Source: Alphaproteobacteria bacterium
GTDB lineage: Bacteria > Pseudomonadota > Alphaproteobacteria > Rhodobacterales > Rhodobacteraceae
Reading direction: 5' to 3'
DNA length: 7,025 bases
Assembly: GCA_030425945.1 (NCBI GenBank)
Contig: JAUHZL010000158.1
Span: 1 to 7,025 of the forward strand
A model generated the notes under the pieces. It did not search any database. It saw nothing but the letters and a program-made list of their open reading frames with translations, and was not told the origin of the DNA. Made by a program: the position numbers and the translations under genes. Below, one piece after another: positions 1 through 4,090 of the stretch. Numbering within the stretch: the stretch's first letter is position 1; the number at the start of each line of letters is the position of its first letter.

Positions 1-119
1 AACCGGCTGAAACACTTCCGTGGCATCGCCACGCGCTACTTCAAGACCGCAACGAACTTCCTTGCCGCCCTCCACCTCGCTTCAACGCGGATCTGGATCA
101 AGGCTAATGAGTCCACGAC
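1..119 (+). mobile_element. Right end of an IS5-family (IS427/IS870-like) insertion sequence, partial
   Basis: The left window edge lies inside an insertion sequence; only its 3' part is present. The element is recognised by its transposase tail. Its outer boundary is placed just before the CTAG at 120-123, because elements of the IS870 type are known to insert at CTAG and to borrow the target's TAG as transposase stop. The right terminal inverted repeat would therefore be within roughly 105-119, around GAGTCCACGAC. The matching left repeat is outside the window, so the inverted repeat cannot be verified here. Boundary inferred; family assignment fairly sure. Confidence 0.7.
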
Positions 120-123
120 CTAG
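1..123 (+). CDS. IS5-family transposase, C-terminal fragment (cut by window edge)
   Basis: Forty codons are open from base 1 to the TAG at 121-123. The residues include FRGIATRYFKTATNFLA and end in ESTT. The block A-T-R-Y-x-K-x-A-x-N-F-L-A is typical of the helix after the last catalytic Glu in IS5-family DDE transposases; that Glu should lie just upstream of the window. The tail looks intact, with no frameshift or early stop, so the element may be complete, although only about one seventh of a normal transposase is visible. The stop codon appears to come from the CTAG insertion target and not from the element itself. The gene is convergent with the EEP lipoprotein gene and their stop codons overlap. 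Confidence 0.8.
   Translation, partial: NRLKHFRGIATRYFKTATNFLAALHLASTRIWIKANESTT
120..123. other. CTAG target site: shared stop codons of two convergent genes
   Basis: The palindrome CTAG gives TAG on the plus strand (121-123, transposase stop) and TAG on the minus strand (complement of CTA at 120-122, EEP lipoprotein stop). Both frames were read directly. That the site is an insertion target follows from the known CTAG preference of IS870-like elements and is inferred here. Confidence 0.75.
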
Positions 124-1034
124 TCGCGCGCCACCGCGATGTCGGCGGCAACCGGGTAATGGTCCGAGGGCCAGCGCGCGCCGGTTTTCTCGCGCAGGAC
201 CATCGGCGGGCCGAGGGCCGTCAGCCCCGGCCCCAGCCCGATGTGATCGATCGCGCCGAAGAGATTGATGCCCCGGTTGAAGTGGTAGGTCGCGCCCCGC
301 ACCGGCAGGAAGGTCAGGCCCGCCGCCTCCAGCCGGGCATGGAGCGACGAGCCGAGCCGCGCGTTCAGATCGCCCAGCAGCACGACGCGCTCGCCCGCGT
401 CGATCCACGGCGCCATGCGGTTGGCCACCAGCTCGATCGAGCGGCTGCGGTTCCCGGCACTGGAATAATCCGTGTGCAGGTTCAGCACCCTGAGCCGCGC
501 GCCGGTCTCGCGGTCCTCGAACCGCGCCCAGCTGGCGAAGGCCGGGTAGCTGCCGTCGAAGGTGCGCGAATAGATCACGTCCGGCGTGTCCGAGAAGAAG
601 AACCAGCCCTGCTCCAGCAGCCGCAGGCGCTGGGTCCGGTAGAAGATCGGCTGGGTCGACGGGAAGCGGCGCCAGTCGCCGACGGCAGCGGCGGCATAGC
701 CGGGGTTCCGCGCCAGCAGGTAACTGCGGGCGAGATTCTCGTCGTCGCTGTTGCCGCCGGCGAAGCTCTCCATCTCCTGGAAGGCGACGAGATCCGCGTC
801 GAGCCGCTTGAACGCCGCGTCGAGGCTCGGGGCCCGCGCCTGCCAGTCGGCGACGGACCACGCCCCGGTCGGCTGGTTCACGAGAATGTAGTGCACGTTG
901 TGGGTCGCGACCCGCAGCCCGCGCTCCGGCGGCGCGGTCAGCTCGGGACCGAGGCCGAGACGCAGGTGCTGACAGCCCGCCAGCGCGAGCACCAGCAGGG
1001 GGACAAGGGCAAGAAGGCGCAGGACACGGGTCAT
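120..1034 (-). CDS. Endonuclease/exonuclease/phosphatase (EEP) superfamily lipoprotein
   Basis: The protein has 304 residues. It starts with a lipoprotein signal: MTR, a hydrophobic stretch (about 5-19) and the lipobox L18-A-G-C21, so it is probably lipid-anchored and faces the periplasm. The EEP fold follows (about 40-300) with its metal and phosphate residues in order: THN with N46, QE with E87, H187 in the NLHTDY stretch, GDLN with D222 and N224, ID-H (D263-H264), and the terminal SDHYP (D291-H292). This is the family of DNase I, exonuclease III and sphingomyelinases; it hydrolyses phosphodiesters or phosphomonoesters with Mg2+, but the substrate (nucleic acid, lipid or inositol phosphate) cannot be read from sequence. 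The frame extends upstream to 1313, but that part overlaps the divergent GNAT gene and would hide the signal peptide, so ATG at 1034 is chosen. The SD is weak (GGGGG just before the ATG). The C-terminus looks natural, so the neighbouring IS seems not to have truncated it. Confidence 0.85.
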   Translation of the reverse strand: MTRVLRLLALVPLLVLALAGCQHLRLGLGPELTAPPERGLRVATHNVHYILVNQPTGAWSVADWQARAPSLDAAFKRLDADLVAFQEMESFAGGNSDDENLARSYLLARNPGYAAAAVGDWRRFPSTQPIFYRTQRLRLLEQGWFFFSDTPDVIYSRTFDGSYPAFASWARFEDRETGARLRVLNLHTDYSSAGNRSRSIELVANRMAPWIDAGERVVLLGDLNARLGSSLHARLEAAGLTFLPVRGATYHFNRGINLFGAIDHIGLGPGLTALGPPMVLREKTGARWPSDHYPVAADIAVARD

Positions 1035-1140
1035 GCCCCCGACAGTGGACCCGACGGACCGCGCGCGCAATCGCCGGGTTTGCACGGCGGTCCGGGTGGC
1101 GCAGGATCGCCGGACAGGATCGCTGCGGGGAGAGGACAGG
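1035..1140. promoter_or_regulatory. Divergent intergenic region with a 9-bp direct repeat
   Basis: This 106-bp gap must hold the promoters of both the EEP lipoprotein gene (minus) and the GNAT gene (plus). CAGGATCGC occurs twice, at 1102-1110 and 1115-1123, with a 13-bp period, ending 17 bp before the GNAT start. The GNAT gene has a purine-rich GGGAGAGGACAGG before its ATG, a modest SD. I found no convincing -35/-10 pair on either strand. Confidence 0.35.
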
Positions 1141-1956
1141 ATGGACATACGGCGCGCCACGCTGGCGGAGGTGCGGAAGATGGCCGCCTGGGCGAACGCG
1201 GAGGGCTGGACCCCCGGCCTCGGCGACGCGGCGGCGTTCCATGCCGCCGATCCGGAGGGCTTCTTCGTGGCCGAGGTCGGCGGCGAGATGGCCGCCTGCC
1301 TGTCGGTCGTCAACCACTCGCCCGCCTTCGCCTTTCTCGGGCTCTACATCTGCCGCCCGGACCTGCGCGGGCGCGGGATCGGATACGCGCTCTGGCAGGC
1401 GGGGCTCGGGCATGCCGGGGACCGGGTCGTGGGCCTCGACGGGGTCGCGGCGCAGGAAGCGAACTACGCGAAAAGCGGCTTCCTGCGCAGCGGGGCCACG
1501 GTCCGCCACGAGGGGCCCCTCGCCGCCCGGCCCGATCCGGACATCCGCCCGGTCGCGCCCGACGATCTGCCGGACCTGCTGGCGCTCGACCGCGCCGCCA
1601 CCGGGGTGGAGCGGCGCGCCTTCCTGCGGGCGTGGCTGACGCCGACCGCGACCCGGCAGGCCGTCTGCCTGCCCGATGGCACCGGGCTGGCGGTGATCCG
1701 CCGCTGCGGGCGGGGCGTCAAGCTGGGGCCGGTGCTGGCCGCCGACGCGGAGACGGCGCTGCGGCTGATCCGGGCCGCGCTCTGCCGGATGCCGGAGGCG
1801 CCGGTCATCGTCGACGTGCCCGAAGGCGGCGCACTGGGCGACCGGCTGGCGGGGCTTGGCTTCGTCCCCAACTTCGCGACCGCCCGGATGTATCGCGGAC
1901 CCTCCCCCCGGGGCGACGGACGGCAGCAGGCCATCGCCACCATGGAGCTTGGCTGA
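1141..1956 (+). CDS. GNAT-family N-acetyltransferase, two-part (GNAT plus C-terminal GNAT-like domain)
   Basis: The protein has 271 residues. The N-terminal part (about 1-125) is a GNAT fold beginning DIRRATLAEV; the acetyl-CoA pyrophosphate loop is R76-G-R-G-I-G81, preceded by the strand FLGLYICRPDL. NYAKSGF (N108-F114) holds the Tyr that often acts as general acid. The C-terminal half (about 130-271) resembles the second, degenerate GNAT domain of the YitH-like group, with a late LGF...ARMYRG block (about 239-263). It probably transfers an acetyl group from acetyl-CoA to an amine of unknown identity in the cytoplasm. The frame is open from 1033, but those extra 36 codons overlap the divergent promoter region and end of the EEP gene; ATG 1141 coincides with the start of the domain and has an SD-like GAGAGG upstream. 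It is 100 bp ahead of the aldehyde dehydrogenase on the same strand. Confidence 0.85.
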   Translation: MDIRRATLAEVRKMAAWANAEGWTPGLGDAAAFHAADPEGFFVAEVGGEMAACLSVVNHSPAFAFLGLYICRPDLRGRGIGYALWQAGLGHAGDRVVGLDGVAAQEANYAKSGFLRSGATVRHEGPLAARPDPDIRPVAPDDLPDLLALDRAATGVERRAFLRAWLTPTATRQAVCLPDGTGLAVIRRCGRGVKLGPVLAADAETALRLIRAALCRMPEAPVIVDVPEGGALGDRLAGLGFVPNFATARMYRGPSPRGDGRQQAIATMELG

Positions 1957-1984
1957 GCGGCGGAACTGCGCAAACGGAAGGACA

Positions 1985-2020
1985 GGTGTCGCGGCTGGGC
2001 GCGTCTGGGGACGCGACACC
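1985..2020 (+). promoter_or_regulatory. Overlapping alternative hairpins between GNAT and aldehyde dehydrogenase genes
   Basis: GGTGTCGCG (1985-1993) is the exact reverse complement of CGCGACACC (2012-2020), leaving an 18-nt loop. Inside it CGCGTC (2000-2005) pairs exactly with GACGCG (2010-2015) around a TGGG tetraloop. The two stems share bases 2012-2015 and cannot form together. No T-run follows, so this is not a classic intrinsic terminator. It may be an operator, an attenuator or an mRNA element for the aldehyde dehydrogenase gene 36 bp downstream. Confidence 0.4.
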
Positions 2021-2044
2021 CCGGAAACTGGCCGCAGGAGAGGC

Positions 2045-2051
2045 AAGGAGG
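2045..2051 (+). promoter_or_regulatory. Strong Shine-Dalgarno of the aldehyde dehydrogenase gene
   Basis: AAGGAGG ends 5 nt before ATG 2057. This decides the start over the open frame that extends back to 1856 within the GNAT gene. Confidence 0.8.
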
Positions 2052-2056
2052 ATGCC

Positions 2057-3511
2057 ATGGATCTCGACCCCGGCAAGCTGTGGCGCAACCACATCGACGG
2101 GGCCTGGGTCCCCGGCGGCGGCGGCGAGATCGCGGTGACCGACCCCGCGACCGGCGCGGTGATCGGACGGCAGGCGCTGGCGGATGCGGCGGACGTGGAC
2201 CGCGCGGTGGCGGCGGCCCGGCGGGTCCACCTGTCGGGCGCGCTGGCGGACCTGCGCCCGGTCGAGCGCGCCCGGATGGTGCAGGCGATGGGGCGCTGGT
2301 TTCTCGACCGGCGCGACGAGATCGCCGCGCTGCTGAGCCGCGACCAGGGCAAGCCGGTCTGGGAGGCGGTGATCGAGGTCGAGGGCACCGCGCGCTACTT
2401 CGAGTATTTCGGCAACCTCGCCGAAAGCGTCGAGGGGATCACCATCCCGCTGGGCGGGGGCTATGCCGACTTCACCCGGCCGGAACCGCTGGGCGTGACG
2501 GCACAGATCATCCCGTGGAACTACCCGCTGGAAATGACCGGGCGCGGCATCGCACCGGCCCTCGCGGTGGGCTGCCCGGTGGTGGTGAAGTCGCCGGAAC
2601 TGACGCCGCTGACCCTCGGTTGTTTCGCGGAGGCCGCCGTGGCGGCCGGCCTGCCGCCGGGCGCGGTCAACGTGCTCTGCGGGTTGGGACCGGTCGCGGG
2701 CGCGGCACTGGCCGGGCACCGGGACATCGGCAACGTCGTCTTCACCGGGTCGGTGGCGACGGGGGTGGCCGTGGCTTCGGCCGCCGCGCGCAACGTCGTG
2801 CCCTGCGTGCTGGAACTCGGCGGGAAATCGGCGGCGGTGCTGGCCGAGGATGCCGATCTCGACCGCTGGCAGGCCGACCTGCGCTGGGGGATCTACTTCA
2901 ACGCGGGGCAGGTCTGTTCCGCGATGAGCCGGGTGATCGTGCCGCCTGCCCTCGCCGGTGAGGTCGCCGACCGCGCGCGGGCGGTGGCCGAGAGCCTGGA
3001 GGTCGGCCCCGGCCCCGATGCCCGCGAGGCCGGACCGACGATGGGGCCACTCGTGTCGGAGACCCAGCGCGACCGGGCCGAGGCGATGGTGGCCCGCGCA
3101 CTGGCCGAGGGCGCGCGGCTGGTCACCGGCGGCCACCGGCTGAACCGGCCGGGGGCGTTCCTGCAGCCGACGGTGCTCGACCGGGTCGCGCCGGAGGCGG
3201 AGATCGCGCAGGCCGAGGTCTTCGGGCCGGTGCTGTCGATCCTGACCGCCGACGACGAGGCCGAGGCGCTGCGCATCGCCAACGGGACCGACTACGGGCT
3301 GGTCGCCGGGGTCTACACCCGCGACGTGGACCGGGCGCTCGGGATGGCGTCGAAGCTGCGCGCCGGGCAGGTCTTCGTGAACGAGTGGTTCGCGGGCGGG
3401 GTGGAGACCCCCTTCGGCGGCGTCGGCCGCTCGGGCTACGGCCGCGAGAAGGGGCGCGCGTCGCTGATGAACTACGTGGCCGTGAAGAACGTGGCGATCC
3501 GGCTGGGATGA
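2057..3511 (+). CDS. NAD(P)+-dependent aldehyde dehydrogenase
   Basis: The protein has 484 residues, full length for the ALDH superfamily, and oxidises an aldehyde to the acid in the cytoplasm. All key residues are visible: the oxyanion Asn N155 in IIPWNYP, the cofactor lysine K178 in VVVKSPE, FTGS (229-232), the general base E253 in LELGGKS, the nucleophile C287 in NAGQVCS, E387 in EVFGP, and the C-terminal PFGGVGRSGYGREKG block (452-466). E181, three residues after K178, sits where a Glu contacts the adenine ribose hydroxyls in NAD-preferring members, so NAD+ is the likelier cofactor. The overall pattern fits the betaine-aldehyde/gamma-aminobutyraldehyde-like ALDHs, but substrate cannot be assigned. 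The frame is open further upstream into the GNAT gene; ATG 2057 is chosen because of the strong AAGGAGG and the natural N-terminus. It may share a transcript with the GNAT gene. No hydrogenase link is apparent. Confidence 0.95.
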   Translation: MDLDPGKLWRNHIDGAWVPGGGGEIAVTDPATGAVIGRQALADAADVDRAVAAARRVHLSGALADLRPVERARMVQAMGRWFLDRRDEIAALLSRDQGKPVWEAVIEVEGTARYFEYFGNLAESVEGITIPLGGGYADFTRPEPLGVTAQIIPWNYPLEMTGRGIAPALAVGCPVVVKSPELTPLTLGCFAEAAVAAGLPPGAVNVLCGLGPVAGAALAGHRDIGNVVFTGSVATGVAVASAAARNVVPCVLELGGKSAAVLAEDADLDRWQADLRWGIYFNAGQVCSAMSRVIVPPALAGEVADRARAVAESLEVGPGPDAREAGPTMGPLVSETQRDRAEAMVARALAEGARLVTGGHRLNRPGAFLQPTVLDRVAPEAEIAQAEVFGPVLSILTADDEAEALRIANGTDYGLVAGVYTRDVDRALGMASKLRAGQVFVNEWFAGGVETPFGGVGRSGYGREKGRASLMNYVAVKNVAIRLG

Positions 3512-3520
3512 GCGGTCCGG

Positions 3521-3547
3521 GTCCCGGGGGCTGGCCGGTCGCGGGAC
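3521..3547 (+). terminator. Possible terminator-like hairpin after the aldehyde dehydrogenase gene
   Basis: GTCCCG (3521-3526) pairs exactly with CGGGAC (3542-3547) around a 15-nt GC-rich loop, starting 10 nt after the stop codon. No T-run follows. Position suggests transcript-end processing or termination, but a 6-bp GC stem is easily found by chance in such DNA. Confidence 0.25.
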
Positions 3548-3720
3548 GGGCGGGGATCGTGTGTGTGGGGAAGACGGAGACAAAGTGGAGGCGGGTCACC
3601 GCGCGGCGCCGTCGGCCATGGCGCGAGGCTGTCCGGTCGACGGCCGTTGACGACGGCAGACGCAGAAGCGCCCGATCCATCTACATGCGTCTCGGTGCTG
3701 CTCGAGGCCCGCCCGGGGCC

Positions 3721-3746
3721 GGCTGCGGGTGGAACTCCCGCGAGCC
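3721..3746 (+). terminator. GC-rich hairpin followed by an AT-rich palindrome
   Basis: GGCTGCGGG (3721-3729) pairs with CCCGC (3737-3741) and AGCC (3743-3746), with one bulged G at 3742 and a 7-nt loop. AT-rich sequence follows at once (TAAGAATTTTA), giving it a terminator-like look for transcripts coming from the left, though it lacks a clean T-run and lies about 210 bp after the ALDH stop. Its last two bases are also the first two of the palindrome at 3745-3759. Confidence 0.35.
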
Positions 3747-3759
3747 TAAGAATTTTAGG
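3745..3759. repeat. AT-rich palindrome, copy 1 of a pair
   Basis: CCTAAGAATTTTAGG is a 15-bp inverted repeat (one G-T mismatch about the central A). Its inner 13-mer differs from the 13-mer at 3860-3872 by a single base. AT-rich islands of this kind stand out sharply in this GC-rich window. A dimeric regulator's operator, or the edge of a small inserted element, would both fit. Confidence 0.5.
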
Positions 3760-3801
3760 ATCTTAACCAGTCGTCAAGACTCCGGGCCGCCGGACAGCCT
3801 G

Positions 3802-3814
3802 CAAGTCATTGATC
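3802..3814 (-). promoter_or_regulatory. Possible IHF-binding site
   Basis: On the minus strand the bases read GATCAATGACTTG, matching the IHF consensus WATCAANNNNTTR except for the first base. It lies between the two AT-rich palindromes. IHF is a known co-activator of hupSL in R. capsulatus, but a 12-of-13 match to a degenerate consensus is weak evidence. Confidence 0.25.
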
Positions 3815-3859
3815 TTGTTGAGGGGGTAAGGGCCGGCCACCCCCGGCAGACCGACCCGT

Positions 3860-3872
3860 CTAAAAATTTTAG
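3860..3872. repeat. AT-rich palindrome, copy 2 of a pair
   Basis: CTAAAAATTTTAG is a perfect 13-bp palindrome about a central A. Its centre is 114 bp from the centre of copy 1, close to eleven helical turns, and 225 bp upstream of the hypF start. It could be an operator or contain promoter-like AT-rich DNA for hypF. Confidence 0.5.
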
Positions 3873-3920
3873 CCCGGAAGAAGAAGGACTTGGCGCGCTG
3901 GATGTCCCCCCTGAGTGTGG

Positions 3921-4070
3921 GCACCCGTCCGCCAGACGCCCAACCCGCATGCCGACCGCACATCCGCCAGGTCTGCCACCGAGACCGTCCTCCCGTCTCC
4001 GGAGCCTCCCCCGCAACCCCACGCCCTCCAAGCGCCGCCCACGCATTCTCCCCGTTCCCAGCCGCACCCG
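3921..4070 (+). promoter_or_regulatory. C-rich, G-poor hypF leader; candidate Rho-utilisation region
   Basis: Counting by hand gives about 81 C against 30 G in these 150 bases, whereas neighbouring coding DNA has G about equal to or above C. A transcript running into hypF would have a long C>G, poorly structured leader, the known hallmark of rut sites. It ends about 20 nt before the hypF start. Whether Rho acts here is inference. Confidence 0.35.
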
Positions 4071-4090
4071 GTCGCGCTAGGGTTGCATCC

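Larger units (their letters stand above)
3512..4090. other. 579-bp intergenic region upstream of hypF, no gene recognised
   Basis: Several open frames cross this stretch on both strands, but none gives a recognisable protein and none has a good SD; the translations are rich in Pro, Arg and Gly as expected from unselected GC-rich DNA. The region contains a hairpin just after the ALDH stop, an imperfect 16-bp palindrome at 3636-3651 (GTCGACGGCCGTTGAC, one G-T mismatch), a strong hairpin at 3721-3746, two related AT-rich palindromes and a C-rich leader. I see no remnant of hupT, hupU or hupV. Confidence 0.7.

Noticed and set aside
159..2138. A 659-codon open frame on the plus strand
   Set aside because: Antisense to the EEP gene and out of frame with GNAT; low-complexity translation with no family motif.
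82..2388. A 768-codon open frame on the minus strand
   Set aside because: It overlaps the EEP gene in another frame and lies antisense to the GNAT and ALDH genes; its translation is Arg/Pro/Ala-rich with no recognisable domain, as expected in GC-rich DNA.
3763..3770. CtrA-like half site TTAACCAG
   Set aside because: One base from TTAACCAT, but no second half at the right distance; too short to support.
3512..4090. Degraded hupT/hupU/hupV remnant
   Set aside because: No frame on either strand shows hydrogenase Cys motifs, histidine kinase motifs or other family blocks.
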